Shown: positions 19,269 to 28,418 of the stretch, one piece after another
Layout: each line of letters opens with the position of its first letter
Position numbering within the stretch: position 1 is the first letter of the stretch
Assembly: GCF_017921895.1 (NCBI RefSeq)
Contig: NZ_JAFIDN010000008.1
Coordinates: 1 to 64,000 of the forward strand
Source: Natronogracilivirga saccharolytica
Lineage (GTDB): Bacteria; Bacteroidota; Rhodothermia; Balneolales; Natronogracilivirgulaceae
Length of the DNA: 64,000 bases
Reading direction: 5' to 3'
The notes under the pieces: model-generated
Told to the model about the DNA's origin: nothing
Seen by the model: the letters and a program-made list of their open reading frames with translations, nothing else
The model's database searches: none
Program-made: the position numbers and the translations under genes

Positions 19269-20321
19269 TTAGTCAGATTGCCCGTCAATTTCCAGTCCGG
19301 GAAGCTGCTGATACGTTTTGCGTTTCGCCAGAAAATAGTGCCGGATAATCGACAAGGGCGCAAGCACAAGGCTGTCGTCTTTGGTGACCCGCCGGGACGC
19401 AAGGTTTTTTCGCTGTTTCGTAAGTTGCGGTATTGATCTGTAAAAGTGAAGATGGGCCCGAATCACAGCATAACACTCTTTGAGCTTAAGACCAGCCAGA
19501 AAACGTGCCAGTGATATCATGTCAAGAGTCAGCCTTGCCGTGATTTTTGCGGCCAAAGTTCCGGGAGCACTGTTTTTCCAGATCATCTTAAGGTTGTTGC
19601 GATAATTGAAATAGAGCTTTCTGGGGGATTCGGCAGGCAGGGATCCTCCACCGAGATGATAAACGACGGAATCCGGAGTGTACCGGATGCGGTATCCGAG
19701 ATTCCAAAGCTGCCAGCAAAGGTCAATTTCTTCCATGTGGAACTCGAAAGACTCATCGAATCCGCCGCATTGCAAAAACAGATCCTTTCGGATGGCAAAT
19801 GCCGCCCCGCTTGCCCATGCTGTATCAGCTTCATAGTCATACTGACCTTCGTCCGTCTCAAGGGTGTCGAAAATCCTGCCCCTGCAGAACGGATAGGCAA
19901 ACCGGTCAAGCAATCCGCCGGCCGCTCCTGCGTATTCAAAATACCGCCGGTTTTTCCAGCTCAGCATTTTAGGCTGAACAGCAGCGATATCGCTATGACT
20001 GTCAAGGATCTGCTTAAGCGGACCGGTCCAGCCCGGAGTTACTTCCACATCGTTGTTGAGGAATATCAGGTTGTCAGACCGGGCATGGGGAACAGCCCGG
20101 TTATTGCCGCCGCAATACCCGTAGTTTTTGTCAAATGTAACCACCCGAATTTCATGATAGTTTTCACATACCCAATCAGATGTCCCATCCGTTGAGGCAT
20201 TATCGGCGATGATAATTTCGGAGTTGTGCCCGGAGTGCTGATGGACAGAAGGAAGAAACGTTTTCAAGTGATGCAGGGCATTCCATGTCACGATAATAAT
20301 ACTGAAGTCGGGATTTGCCAT
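19269..20321 (-). CDS. Family 2 glycosyltransferase (rhamnosyltransferase-like)
   Basis: 350 residues with a GT-A fold: FSIIIVTWNALHHLKTFLPS, then IIIADNASTDGTSDWV, the metal-binding LIFLNNDVEV, and GGFDESFEFHMEEIDLCWQL, which holds the base and acceptor-site motif of the dTDP-rhamnosyl/WbbL-like subgroup. The C-terminal 80 residues are basic with hydrophobic patches, suggesting membrane association. It probably transfers a sugar during surface polysaccharide synthesis; donor and acceptor are unknown. It is not in a polysaccharide cluster: deoC lies 67 bp downstream and a phosphoesterase gene is divergent upstream. Confidence 0.9.
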   Translation of the reverse strand: MANPDFSIIIVTWNALHHLKTFLPSVHQHSGHNSEIIIADNASTDGTSDWVCENYHEIRVVTFDKNYGYCGGNNRAVPHARSDNLIFLNNDVEVTPGWTGPLKQILDSHSDIAAVQPKMLSWKNRRYFEYAGAAGGLLDRFAYPFCRGRIFDTLETDEGQYDYEADTAWASGAAFAIRKDLFLQCGGFDESFEFHMEEIDLCWQLWNLGYRIRYTPDSVVYHLGGGSLPAESPRKLYFNYRNNLKMIWKNSAPGTLAAKITARLTLDMISLARFLAGLKLKECYAVIRAHLHFYRSIPQLTKQRKNLASRRVTKDDSLVLAPLSIIRHYFLAKRKTYQQLPGLEIDGQSD

Positions 20322-20474
20322 ATGTTAATGTTTGTGTAAAACAGGATGCACAGGGTTCTTTCACACTTACGGATTGAAAAAAAGCTTTATCCCTGTAACT
20401 TATCGTCGTATAATGACATGATAAATTTAGTGACAGGATATGTTGGCGCAACCCTATAATAACGATTATGAGCG

Positions 20475-20999
20475 ATGCTTAAAATAGGGCTGATATCAGA
20501 CACACACCATTATCTGGACCCTCGTGTTCCCGAATATTTTGACGGGGTGGATGAAGTCTGGCATGCCGGGGACTTTGGTTCAATAGCCATAGCGGATGAT
20601 CTGAAGAAGCTGGCCCCGCTGAAAGGGGTATATGGTAATATTGACGGAAGTGATATCAGGTCTGAATTCCCGCTTCATCAAAGATTTCAGAAAGAAGGAG
20701 TGGATGTATGGATGACACACATCGGCGGCAATCCCGGTCGTTATGCCTTGCCTATCAAGGGGAGTCTGGAAGAGCACCCACCGGGTCTGTTTATTTGCGG
20801 GCATACACATATTCTGAAAATTGCCCGTGATCCGGACAAAAATAACATGATCTACATGAATCCCGGTGCGGCAGGCCGGCACGGTTTCCACGAGTACCGG
20901 ACTATCGTACGTTTCGGTCTCAGTAACGGCAAGGTGAAAGATGTAGAGGTAATCAATCTGGGTAAAAGGTCAGAGGTGTCTTTTGCCACCGCAAAGTGA
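20475..20999 (+). CDS. YfcE/MJ0936-type metallophosphoesterase
   Basis: 174 residues, the usual length. All metal-ligand motifs of the calcineurin-like fold are present: SDTHH, HAGDFG, GNIDG, THIGG and CGHTHI, ending NPGAAGRHGFHEYRT. Members hydrolyse phosphodiester model substrates; the physiological substrate is usually unknown. The gene stands alone on the plus strand between the divergent glycosyltransferase and the convergent desaturase. Confidence 0.9.
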   Translation: MLKIGLISDTHHYLDPRVPEYFDGVDEVWHAGDFGSIAIADDLKKLAPLKGVYGNIDGSDIRSEFPLHQRFQKEGVDVWMTHIGGNPGRYALPIKGSLEEHPPGLFICGHTHILKIARDPDKNNMIYMNPGAAGRHGFHEYRTIVRFGLSNGKVKDVEVINLGKRSEVSFATAK

Positions 21000-21016
21000 C
21001 CTTAAACGAACAGTTT

Positions 21017-22504
21017 TTAAACCCGTTTGTCATAGCGTTGTAACAAGGTGCTCACATTCAGTGCAGACTGAAGAACAAGCGGAATGCCTCCTCCCGGATG
21101 CGTGCTGCCGCCACAGAGATAGAGATTGTCAAACCAGGGAGATTTGTTCCTCGGACGGGCAAAAGCAGCTGTCCGCGTATTGGAACTGGTTCCGTAAATA
21201 CTTCCTCTGTTGGAGCGGTACATCCGCTCAAAATCAGCCGGCGTGATCACTTTTCTTTCAATTACCGAACTGCCCAGGCCATCGAGGCCCCGGTTTTCCA
21301 AAGTATGAATCAGATGATCGGCATAGGTCTCCGTCCACTCATACCACTGCTGGCCATTTTGAGTGTAAGGCGCATTGACCAGCATGTAAAGATTCGAACA
21401 ACCGGAAGGTGCATCTTTGCTGTCCGTTCCGGATGTATTGGTGACATAGATCGTGGGTTCTTCCGGGAGTTCCCTGCGTTCAAAAATTGCACGGAATTCG
21501 TTCTCATAATCCTCGGAGAAAAAGATATTGTGATGTTCCAGCTGGTCATACGTCTTGTCGATACCCAGCAGAACTACAAAACCGGAGCATGATGGCTCAA
21601 TCCGGGAAATTTTTCTTCTGTGCCGGGCCGATATGGCATTGTCCGGAAGCAGGTTGAGATAGGTGTCGGTAGCGTCACTGTTGGAGATGACCACATCCGA
21701 TTCAAAAAGCGAACCGTCAAGCATGATGCCTGATACATGTTTGCGCCGAGCCGGGTCCGGAATAATCATATCAACCGGGAATCCGGTATGTATGCGGGCA
21801 CCGCTGTCTTCGGCCAGTCTGGCCAGAGCCAGTGCCAGGTTGTACATCCCGCCTTTTATGTAAAACCCGCCAAGGCGAAGTTCTACGAAGGGAATCACAT
21901 TAAGAGTTGCAGGTGCAAGATACGGGGAAGAGCCATTGTAGGTTGTAAACCTTTTGAAAAGCTGTCTGAGCCGGGGAGAACTGAAATAGTCATCCACCCG
22001 TTTCGCGACAGTTGAAAAGGCGTCAATTTTCAGAAAATCGGGCAGGTCGGTGAGGTTGAAATCGCCAGGCCGCTGCAGCGGATTGAACAGAAAAGTCTCT
22101 GAAGTATGCCGGTACAGGTCGGCACTGTAATCCATGAACTCATCCCAGGCTTCCACGTCTTCGGGAGCAACCCGCAAAAGCTCGTTGCGGTTTTTTCCCG
22201 CATCATAGTAATTATTGAAAACGACCCCGTCAGAAAACTGATAGCGGCAAACAGGTTCAACAGGCACCCAGTCCAGATAATCCTCGGTTTTTTTTCCGCA
22301 CAACTCAAAAATACGCTCAATCACAAAAGGCATGGTCAGCAGACTCGGTCCGGTATCGAAACGGAATCCATTGATACGCACTTCCTGCATTTTCCCGCCG
22401 GGATGGTCATTTTTTTCAAACAGGTCAACGGCATGACCCCTTGCGGCTAAAATGGCTGCGGATGCCAGACCGCCGAGGCCGGCGCCGATTATACTGATTT
22501 TCAT
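21017..22504 (-). CDS. CrtI-family carotenoid desaturase (phytoene desaturase-like)
   Basis: 495 residues. The N-terminal FAD-binding motif is IIGAGLGGLASAAILAARGH, followed by EKNDHPGGKMQE, TGPSLLTMP, YNGSSPYLAPATL and a C-terminal LYLCGGSTHPGGGIPLVL, the signature of CrtI-type desaturases. It should introduce double bonds into phytoene or a related carotene at the membrane. CrtD-type or other subfamilies cannot be excluded without alignment, so no symbol is given. No crtB, crtE or cyclase gene is nearby. The start codon lies in the first unit of a tandem repeat whose upstream copies also carry AAACAGATGAAA-like false starts, which suggests leader-level control or duplication-driven change. 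Confidence 0.88.
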   Translation of the reverse strand: MKISIIGAGLGGLASAAILAARGHAVDLFEKNDHPGGKMQEVRINGFRFDTGPSLLTMPFVIERIFELCGKKTEDYLDWVPVEPVCRYQFSDGVVFNNYYDAGKNRNELLRVAPEDVEAWDEFMDYSADLYRHTSETFLFNPLQRPGDFNLTDLPDFLKIDAFSTVAKRVDDYFSSPRLRQLFKRFTTYNGSSPYLAPATLNVIPFVELRLGGFYIKGGMYNLALALARLAEDSGARIHTGFPVDMIIPDPARRKHVSGIMLDGSLFESDVVISNSDATDTYLNLLPDNAISARHRRKISRIEPSCSGFVVLLGIDKTYDQLEHHNIFFSEDYENEFRAIFERRELPEEPTIYVTNTSGTDSKDAPSGCSNLYMLVNAPYTQNGQQWYEWTETYADHLIHTLENRGLDGLGSSVIERKVITPADFERMYRSNRGSIYGTSSNTRTAAFARPRNKSPWFDNLYLCGGSTHPGGGIPLVLQSALNVSTLLQRYDKRV

Positions 22505-22945
22505 GTGTTTAAGATTTTCGATTTATAATGACAGATGTAATACCATGACAGATTTAATCATTCACCTGTGTGTCAGAGCTTATGCTCTGTCATGGATATT
22601 TCATCTGTTTAAAATTTTCATGTGTTTATAATTTGTGATTCTGACGTCACATGTAGTACCCATGTTGGCTATAATCATGCTCGTGTGTGACGGTAAGCCG
22701 CCATGGGCATTTCATCTGTTTAAAATTTTTTATTCATATGGTCACATGAACCGAAGGTCACGTAGTGAAATGTCATGACCGTATGTAATCATGCGCCTTT
22801 GTGTCCGGGCGCCGACCCGGTCATGTTCATTTCATCTTTTTAAATGTTTGGATTCATATCGTCACATGAACCGAAGGTCACGAAGTGAAATTCCAGGACT
22901 GTTTTTTGTTATACGACCGTATGTCCGGGATTTTTTCCGGTCAGA
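22501..22945 (-). repeat. Four degenerate 100-120-bp tandem repeats in the crtI leader
   Basis: Units start at about 22501, 22599, 22710 and 22830. Each begins (plus strand) with a TTTCATCTGTTTAAA-like block, then a GTCACATG segment, TAATCATGC or similar, a GTGTGT-like run and a short hairpin. The 30-bp block at 22741 recurs exactly 120 bp later at 22861 with one mismatch. Hairpins sit at the same place in each unit with different sequences: CAGAGC/GCTCTG (22574-22589), CGG/CCG (22691-22700), CCGGG/CCCGG (22805-22820), CCGG/CCGG (22925-22940). On the crtI strand each conserved block reads TTTAAACAGATGAAA, matching the real crtI start CTTAAACACATGAAA. Three false starts precede the gene, one opening a 22-codon frame (22715-22647). 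Confidence 0.8.
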
Positions 22946-23064
22946 CAGTACTTCAATGCGAACAAAGGTTTGTTTGTTCTGAAAACGGGATCGGGTGCTG
23001 TTTGAACTGCAAATTCTGCTCCGGTATAATGCTGATTCAATTTCCAGTCTTCCCGAATGAGTTT

Positions 23065-24492
23065 TTATCTTGCTTCTAAAACGGCTACCGACTCAATATG
23101 ATATGTCCGTGGAAACATGTCGACCGGCTGCAGGCTTTTCAATTCATAATGATCGGACAACAGGGCGATATCACGGGCCTGTGTTGAGCTGTTGCAGCTG
23201 ACATAAATGATTTTGCCCGGTGCAATGGAAATAATCTGGTTGATAACGTTTTCATGCATGCCGGCTCTGGGCGGGTCGGTGATGATAACATCCGGATGAC
23301 CGTACTGCCCGACAAGGTCATCGTTGAATATATCCTTCATATCACCATGCTTAAAAACGGCATGGCCGATATCATTGTCTGCAGCATTTTCTTTTGCTTT
23401 TTCGACGGCACCCGGATGCAGCTCAATGCCGATAACTTTATCAGCCTTTTGACTGAGGTAAATGGAGAGTGTTCCAACGCCGCAGTAAAGGTCATAAAGC
23501 GTTGAAACCCGGGTATCTCCCAACGCCTGCATTACCAAATCATAAAGCTTTTCCGCCTGTAAAGTGTTTGTCTGGAAAAAGGTGTCCGGATCAATGCGAA
23601 AACGGCAGGGCCCGAGATGCTCCTGTATAAATCCGGGTCCGGAAATGATGTTGCGGTATCTGCCTTCAGAAGAAGGAGAGCGCGTGTCGTTGATGGTGTT
23701 GACAATGGTCGTAATCTGAGGAAACTGCTGCTTCAGATGTGTTGCCAGTGCCGTTATGGTCTCCGGATCATCTTCTCTGGTAACCAGATTGACCATCAGC
23801 TCACCGGTATGCACACTGTCCCGGATGATTAAATTGCGCAGGTAACCGGTGTGCTTGTGTGTGTTGTACGGTTCAATGTCATGGTCCAGGGCATATGAGC
23901 GGACGGTGTCGAGAATGCGGAAGGATACGGGGTTCTGCAAATGGCACTCTTCAAGATTCAGTATCCGGTCATAGCGCCCGGGAACGTGCAGGCCGAGTGC
24001 AAAGTGTTTGTCCTCCACCGGTTCGTCAGACTGCACCTCTCTATCGGTCAGCCATCTGCGGTCACCGAATGTGTACTCCATTTTATTTCTGTAATAAAAC
24101 GGGTGGTCTGCTTCAATAGCAGGGACCATCGGCAAATCTTTAAAACCGCCTATGCGCTGAAAGTGATCCCTTACATGTCCGGACTTGTATTCAAGCTCTT
24201 TTTCATAAGAGATATGCTGCCATGTACAGCCTCCGCAAACGCCTGCGTGGCGGCATTTTGGAGTAATTCGCTCTTCAGAGGGGGAGAGTAATTCAAGGAG
24301 CACTGCTTCTGCGTATTTTTTCTTTTTCTTTATGATGCGGACTCTGACACGGTCACCCGGTGCCGTATTTTTCACGAACACCGCATAATCATCCACCTTG
24401 CCCAGTCCTTTTCCCTCGAATGCAGCTGCGGTAATTTCCAGATCCAGTATACGGCCTTTTTTTACAGGGGAAGGGGCTTGCTGACTGCTCAT
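23065..24492 (-). CDS. rlmD: 23S rRNA (uracil-5-)-methyltransferase, RlmD type
   Basis: 475 residues. An N-terminal TRAM domain (10-70) is followed by the Fe-S cysteines C80, C86 and C89 in CRHAGVCGGCTWQH plus a fourth near NLEECHLQ. The C-terminal SAM domain has LYDLYCGVGTLSIYLS, the DPPRAGMH motif, and the catalytic cysteine in YVSCNSSTQARD. It methylates uracil C5 in 23S rRNA (U1939 in E. coli). Dual-specificity RlmCD-type action is possible, and the two types are not separable by eye. The gene begins with no gap after the cNMP-binding gene (its ATG abuts that TAA), so they are likely co-translated. Confidence 0.9.
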   Translation of the reverse strand: MSSQQAPSPVKKGRILDLEITAAAFEGKGLGKVDDYAVFVKNTAPGDRVRVRIIKKKKKYAEAVLLELLSPSEERITPKCRHAGVCGGCTWQHISYEKELEYKSGHVRDHFQRIGGFKDLPMVPAIEADHPFYYRNKMEYTFGDRRWLTDREVQSDEPVEDKHFALGLHVPGRYDRILNLEECHLQNPVSFRILDTVRSYALDHDIEPYNTHKHTGYLRNLIIRDSVHTGELMVNLVTREDDPETITALATHLKQQFPQITTIVNTINDTRSPSSEGRYRNIISGPGFIQEHLGPCRFRIDPDTFFQTNTLQAEKLYDLVMQALGDTRVSTLYDLYCGVGTLSIYLSQKADKVIGIELHPGAVEKAKENAADNDIGHAVFKHGDMKDIFNDDLVGQYGHPDVIITDPPRAGMHENVINQIISIAPGKIIYVSCNSSTQARDIALLSDHYELKSLQPVDMFPRTYHIESVAVLEAR

Positions 24493-25044
24493 TTATTGTA
24501 CTTTTTCGTCAACCGATTCTTCGGATGGAATGTCATAGGTTTCAAATAACATGGCATAAGACTCCGGTTCGGAATCCCGGCCGAGTCGTGAATAGGCGAG
24601 ATCAAATTGCTGTACAGAAACCACATTAAGGGTTTCCAGAAGTTTCAGTGCAATTCTCGGATGCCGTTTGCTTAAAGTCTGGTAGTCGGAGATGAAAAAG
24701 CCATAGAGAATGCAGTCGTTGGTACACCTGGCGGATGCTTTTCGTCTGATCTGGTAATCTACGCTGAATGTTCCGAAAGATTCAGGAGAATGCAGAACGG
24801 TCAGAGGAATGACTTCAGAGTCCTGTGATTGTTTGAACAGCAGCTCTACGGAACCTTGCTCAATAAGATAGAGACCTGTGCCGGGATCTCCCTGGTGGTA
24901 GACAAATTCACCGGCCTTGTATCTGCGACGGTGGCTGAGCTGCAGCAACTCATACCGCTCCAGGTGAGATAGTCTCTTCAGAAATGGGGACTGAAAAATT
25001 ACTTCAGATTGTGATTTTATCCGTTTCAGGAATTTGGGTTTCAT
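24493..25044 (-). CDS. Cyclic-nucleotide-binding-domain protein
   Basis: 183 residues from ATG 25044 (MKPKFLKRIKS). One cNMP-binding beta-roll occupies most of the protein: LSHLERYELLQLSHRRRY, then FVYHQGDPGTGLYLIEQGSVELLF, ESFGTFSVDYQIRRKASARC and a helical tail. The phosphate-binding-cassette arginine pattern looks imperfect (FGTFSVDYQIRRKASARC), so ligand binding is uncertain. There is no helix-turn-helix, so it is not a Crp-type regulator. The frame is open upstream to 25113, but MKPK gives a better domain start. It is fused by adjacency to rlmD, which may reflect operon convenience only. Confidence 0.8.
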   Translation of the reverse strand: MKPKFLKRIKSQSEVIFQSPFLKRLSHLERYELLQLSHRRRYKAGEFVYHQGDPGTGLYLIEQGSVELLFKQSQDSEVIPLTVLHSPESFGTFSVDYQIRRKASARCTNDCILYGFFISDYQTLSKRHPRIALKLLETLNVVSVQQFDLAYSRLGRDSEPESYAMLFETYDIPSEESVDEKVQ

Positions 25045-25248
25045 CCGCTTTAAAATTTTATTTCCAGCATTATATGTGATGTCAAGGTCGTATGCACATG
25101 CGCCAGTGCGCAAGGGTGGCCAGCACGGTCACTGGCAATTAATCAAATCAGTAATTTGATCAAAAAAGTTATTCAGGGTATCAGTACTGTGTACGCAAAC
25201 GTTTTACAGAGTCTTCGACTCGTTCTCACAAAATAGGGCATTGGGTAA
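25045..25248. other. Spacer with two hairpins between the BamA-like and cNMP genes
   Basis: GCCAGTG and CACTGGC (about 25110-25138) form a seven-base-pair stem, and ATCAAAT/ATTTGAT with a five-base loop (about 25143-25162) forms a second. Neither is followed by a clean T-run on the minus strand, so a terminator after the BamA-like gene is possible but weak. Confidence 0.3.
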
Positions 25249-27573
25249 CTAAAAGGAATGGCCGATCCCGAAATGCCAGTAGGGGCTGGAGTTGTTGAAC
25301 CATCCCCGCTGCAGATCATGAATGCGATAGGCCACATCGATACGGAAAACCAGATAATCCCAGTCAAACCGGACGCCAAAGCCGGAACCCACGGCAATTT
25401 GTTCATAGAATTGGTCGAGCCGGAATTTGCCTTCATCAAACGGGCTGCGGGCGCCGTACCAGATATTTCCGAAATCGGTAAAACCGGCAATGCCCCAGTC
25501 GGTATTTAAAAAATTATGAAAGATGGTATGGCGGTATTCCAGAAACCCGGCAATTTTGATGTCGCCACCGTTAATGGGTACTTCTCCCTCCGAAGCATCA
25601 AGATCTGCCGGACCCAGCCGCAGCGGGGGCCAGCCCCGGATATCATTACTTCCACCGGCGAAAAACCGGCGGTTAAGGGGTATCTGTTCATTTTCGCCAA
25701 AAGAGTAGGCATAACCTGCAAAAGCACGCCATGCAAACACTCCGTTTTCAAGTACCGGGGTATAATTCCTGTAATCCAGAGAGACTCTGAGGAACTGGCT
25801 GTAGGTAAGAGTACTGTCGCTGAGACTCAGAGAGGGGACATTTCCCTTGATTTCACCCGGGTCGAAGATGAGCCGGTCCATCAGGTAGGGAATGGTGCCA
25901 CCCACTTCTATGGATGATTCGCTGAAAAATCCGAAATTCCGTTTGATCAGATCCGTATTGGCATAGCGGAAGGTATATCTGACAATTGAACTGAACTGGG
26001 GGTTGAAGTCTTCAAGTATGCGTTCAACAATGATATCGTCAAAGCGGTCACGCAGGTTTCGCTCAAAATCGGCGGTAGCAGAGGCATCCAGCCAGTCAAG
26101 CTCAATGAGGTCAAACAGACTTGCCATCTGAGGCCGGTGGCGTACCTCAAACTGATTATTGAAGCGGAAATTGGCATTTATGGTGAAATTTTCCTGACGG
26201 CTTTGCGCCCAGCTGAGACGATAACGGGTACTGGCGTTAAGAAAAAACGGAGTCTGGTCGAGAGCCCGGAACGGAAAATTGAGTCGCTGCACAGTATAAG
26301 CGGTACTGAGCTCGGTGCTGTTCAGCAAGGTGCCGCCAACGAGTTCGAAGTTGCCCTGAACGCCAACCTCAAAGTTTTCCGCACCCCGAAACAGGTTGTT
26401 GTTGATATACCGGACACCGGCCCCGGCTCCGAAACCAAGTCTTCTCATACCGAAAAAGTCCATTTGGATGCGGTGTTTGGGCAGTGTCTGCATCCTGACA
26501 TATACCGGAAGCACATCCCTGGAGTAATCGGGCAGGGACCCGTCCTCTGTGTGGCTGAATTGATTTACTGCAAGCATGCCCAGATTCTGAAACTGATTGA
26601 CCGAATTTCGGTACAAGCTGTTGTTGTAAATGGTTCCGGGTTTGAACAAAATCTGGTTGGCAAGCAGCCTGGATCTTGTTTTTGCGTTTTCATCCACCCT
26701 GATGATTATTTTGTAGGGCTCTTCGGTATACGGCTCCCCCTGCAGCGTGTCGTAGCGCACATTGTCAAACTCTCCGTCCGGTCCGCTGAGGTCAATGTGG
26801 ACATCCCCGAACCGGTACGTCCTGCCGTGGAATATCCGGAACATCAGGTCGAGTTCAAGCTCGTTTTCATTGTCTTCACGAACAACAGCGTAAACCGAGT
26901 CTCGGTTTACGGATGCATATCCGTGATTCCGCAGATAGCTGATAATCCGGTTGCGTTCCTCAGCGACCTTTTCATAGGTGAAAGGAGTGTTGGAATGGAA
27001 AGAAGTGTCGGATATGGCTTCGGATACAAGGTCGCTGTTTTTAAAAAATGCAAACAGATCGCTGTCTGAACCCATTTCCGGCATGCCGCTGAAATAAATG
27101 TCGCGGATTTTTGACTGCTCACCTTCCCTGATAATAAAAGATACTTCAATGCGGTCCCGGTCAAACATCGTCAGATTGGTGTCGATTTCTGCATTCCGGA
27201 AACCCCTCGACTCATAGAAATTGTTCAGCCTTTCGATATCTCTTTCAAGGACACGATGATCCAGAAGGGCGGCCGACTCGCCGAGACGACTGGAAATCCG
27301 GTTGAGCTGGTACCAGATTGTCAGGCCGGGAATACCAAGGAACTGACGGTTTGGTCTGGTTCGGACAATCGACCGGAGTTCACCATTACTGAAAGATTCA
27401 TTGCCTATAAAGCGTACCCTTCTGATGCGCCGGTCCTCTTCATCTAAATACTCCGTTTCATCAAGAGACTCAGTCTTTTCAGTAACAAGGGCAGCCGCAG
27501 ATGCTTCCTGATGCAGGGCATAGGCCGTGCTGAGCAAGCAAAGTAAGCATATAGCACGCAATAAACGCTTCAA
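25249..27573 (-). CDS. BamA/TamA-family outer-membrane protein
   Basis: 774 residues. A signal peptide (LLRAICLLCLLSTAYA) is followed by an acidic linker and POTRA repeats (about 50-340): IRRVRFIGNESFSNGELRSI, ERLNNFYESRGFRNAEID and EERNRIISYLRNHGYASVN. A 16-strand-type barrel follows with the lid motif region NRRFFAGGSNDIRGW (equivalent to VRGF/Y) and a terminal Phe (PYWHFGIGHSF). It should act in outer-membrane protein assembly or translocation. The number of POTRA domains and the lack of skp/lpxD neighbours favour a TamA/TamL-like paralogue over the main BamA, but this is not certain. Confidence 0.88.
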   Translation of the reverse strand: MKRLLRAICLLCLLSTAYALHQEASAAALVTEKTESLDETEYLDEEDRRIRRVRFIGNESFSNGELRSIVRTRPNRQFLGIPGLTIWYQLNRISSRLGESAALLDHRVLERDIERLNNFYESRGFRNAEIDTNLTMFDRDRIEVSFIIREGEQSKIRDIYFSGMPEMGSDSDLFAFFKNSDLVSEAISDTSFHSNTPFTYEKVAEERNRIISYLRNHGYASVNRDSVYAVVREDNENELELDLMFRIFHGRTYRFGDVHIDLSGPDGEFDNVRYDTLQGEPYTEEPYKIIIRVDENAKTRSRLLANQILFKPGTIYNNSLYRNSVNQFQNLGMLAVNQFSHTEDGSLPDYSRDVLPVYVRMQTLPKHRIQMDFFGMRRLGFGAGAGVRYINNNLFRGAENFEVGVQGNFELVGGTLLNSTELSTAYTVQRLNFPFRALDQTPFFLNASTRYRLSWAQSRQENFTINANFRFNNQFEVRHRPQMASLFDLIELDWLDASATADFERNLRDRFDDIIVERILEDFNPQFSSIVRYTFRYANTDLIKRNFGFFSESSIEVGGTIPYLMDRLIFDPGEIKGNVPSLSLSDSTLTYSQFLRVSLDYRNYTPVLENGVFAWRAFAGYAYSFGENEQIPLNRRFFAGGSNDIRGWPPLRLGPADLDASEGEVPINGGDIKIAGFLEYRHTIFHNFLNTDWGIAGFTDFGNIWYGARSPFDEGKFRLDQFYEQIAVGSGFGVRFDWDYLVFRIDVAYRIHDLQRGWFNNSSPYWHFGIGHSF

Positions 27574-27591
27574 ATATTTACAAAATAAATA

Positions 27592-27627
27592 CAGCTGCGG
27601 GTAACTGAATGGTTATTACCCGAGCTG
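27592..27627 (-). terminator. Probable intrinsic terminator after the DUF2795-like gene
   Basis: CAGCTGCGGGTAA (27592-27604) pairs with TTACCCGAGCTG (27616-27627) with one bulged G, giving a 12-bp stem. On the minus strand the stem is followed by a T-rich TATTTATTTTG. It lies 43 bp past the end of the small minus-strand gene at 27670 and ahead of the BamA-like gene. Confidence 0.55.
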
Positions 27628-27669
27628 TTATTGAAATGGTAGTGAAATCAGGAAGGAGTAAGGAGAATG

Positions 27670-27915
27670 TTACACGTCGTCATAGTCAAATCCTTCATCT
27701 TCTTCGCCATGGAAGAAATCCTCCTTCATGATGTAGTCAGGCCAGATCTCTTCAATACTCTCATAAGGTGTGTCGTCTTCCTCATCAAGTTCGTACAGGT
27801 TGTCTATTACCTGCTGCGGACAACCGTTTCTTTCAGCCCACTCAATGAGCTCGTTCCGGGTAGCAGGCCATGGTGCATCTTCAAGAGTTGCAGCGAGTTC
27901 GACGGTCCAAATCAT
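27670..27915 (-). CDS. Small acidic DUF2795-like protein
   Basis: 81 residues, strongly acidic at the C-terminus (DDTPYESIEEIW to GFDYDDV). The first 45 residues match the DUF2795 pattern: W.VELAATLEDAPWPATRNELIEWAERNG, then PQQVIDNLYEL. Members occur as small cytoplasmic proteins or next to unrelated genes, and no biochemical function is established. A terminator-like hairpin lies downstream, so it looks like a single-gene transcript divergent from tatA. Confidence 0.75.
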   Translation of the reverse strand: MIWTVELAATLEDAPWPATRNELIEWAERNGCPQQVIDNLYELDEEDDTPYESIEEIWPDYIMKEDFFHGEEDEGFDYDDV

Positions 27916-28017
27916 AATTTCAGGTTTTATTATTCTGGTTCGTAACTTTGCAGGGTTATAAACTAATATTTATTGTAAAATTCAAGTGCCTAACGCCACC
28001 ACAATAAAATAATTTTG

Positions 28018-28034
28018 TCAGGGGTTATCCCTGA
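28018..28034. promoter_or_regulatory. Short inverted repeat upstream of tatA
   Basis: TCAGGG-GTTAT-CCCTGA is a perfect six-base inverted repeat 63 bp ahead of tatA in the divergent DUF2795-tatA spacer. It could be an operator or mRNA hairpin. There is no T-run, so a terminator is unlikely. Confidence 0.3.
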
Positions 28035-28096
28035 AGAGAAAATTGATTATTTTACGGCATAACACGGAAGTGAAATTACATAATTTTGAGGTTTTT

Positions 28097-28360
28097 ATGG
28101 GATCATTTGGCGGAATTGAATGGCTGGTTATAATACTTGTTGTTTTGCTCCTCTTCGGAGCCAAGAAAATTCCTGAACTTGCGCGGGGACTCGGCCAGGG
28201 ACTGACTGAGTTTCGGAAAGCTTCTTCCGACATCCGGAAAGAGATCGAAAAAGGCTCACAGGAGCCGACAGCGCAGGAACGGGCGGAAAAAAAGCAGGAA
28301 CAACAGGAGAGTACAAAAAAGGAAAAGCAGCCTGCTTCGGATGAGAAACCCGAAAGCTGA
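28097..28360 (+). CDS. tatA: Twin-arginine translocase subunit TatA/TatE
   Basis: 87 residues from ATG 28097. It has one N-terminal membrane helix ([29 protein letters not shown]), whose [14 protein letters not shown] hinge and amphipathic helix are diagnostic of TatA. A charged, Lys/Glu/Gln-rich tail follows. It forms the pore of the Tat system that exports folded proteins; likely clients here are the alkaline phosphatase at 34.6 kb and possibly the SDR at 61 kb. tatC is not in the window. gatA follows 58 bp later. The frame is open upstream, but the TatA domain fixes this start. Confidence 0.93.
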   Translation: MGSFGGIEWLVIILVVLLLFGAKKIPELARGLGQGLTEFRKASSDIRKEIEKGSQEPTAQERAEKKQEQQESTKKEKQPASDEKPES

Positions 28361-28418
28361 GCGCTGATTTGTCCGCAACACCTGCCACTCACCACAAAAA
28401 ATCAGTAGTTAATCTGTT

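Noticed and set aside
19202-19402. 67-residue N-terminal extension of deoC
   Set aside because: It overlaps the 3' end of the glycosyltransferase in another frame and lacks family similarity.
22501-22945. CRISPR array
   Set aside because: Units are long and degenerate, there are no short identical repeats with unique spacers, and no cas gene is present.
25118-25172. Terminator of the BamA-like gene
   Set aside because: The hairpins are present but lack a proper T-run on the minus strand. Only the spacer with hairpins is reported.
26137-27069. 310-residue antisense frame over the BamA-like gene
   Set aside because: It lies wholly inside a gene with POTRA and barrel motifs and shows no recognisable fold.
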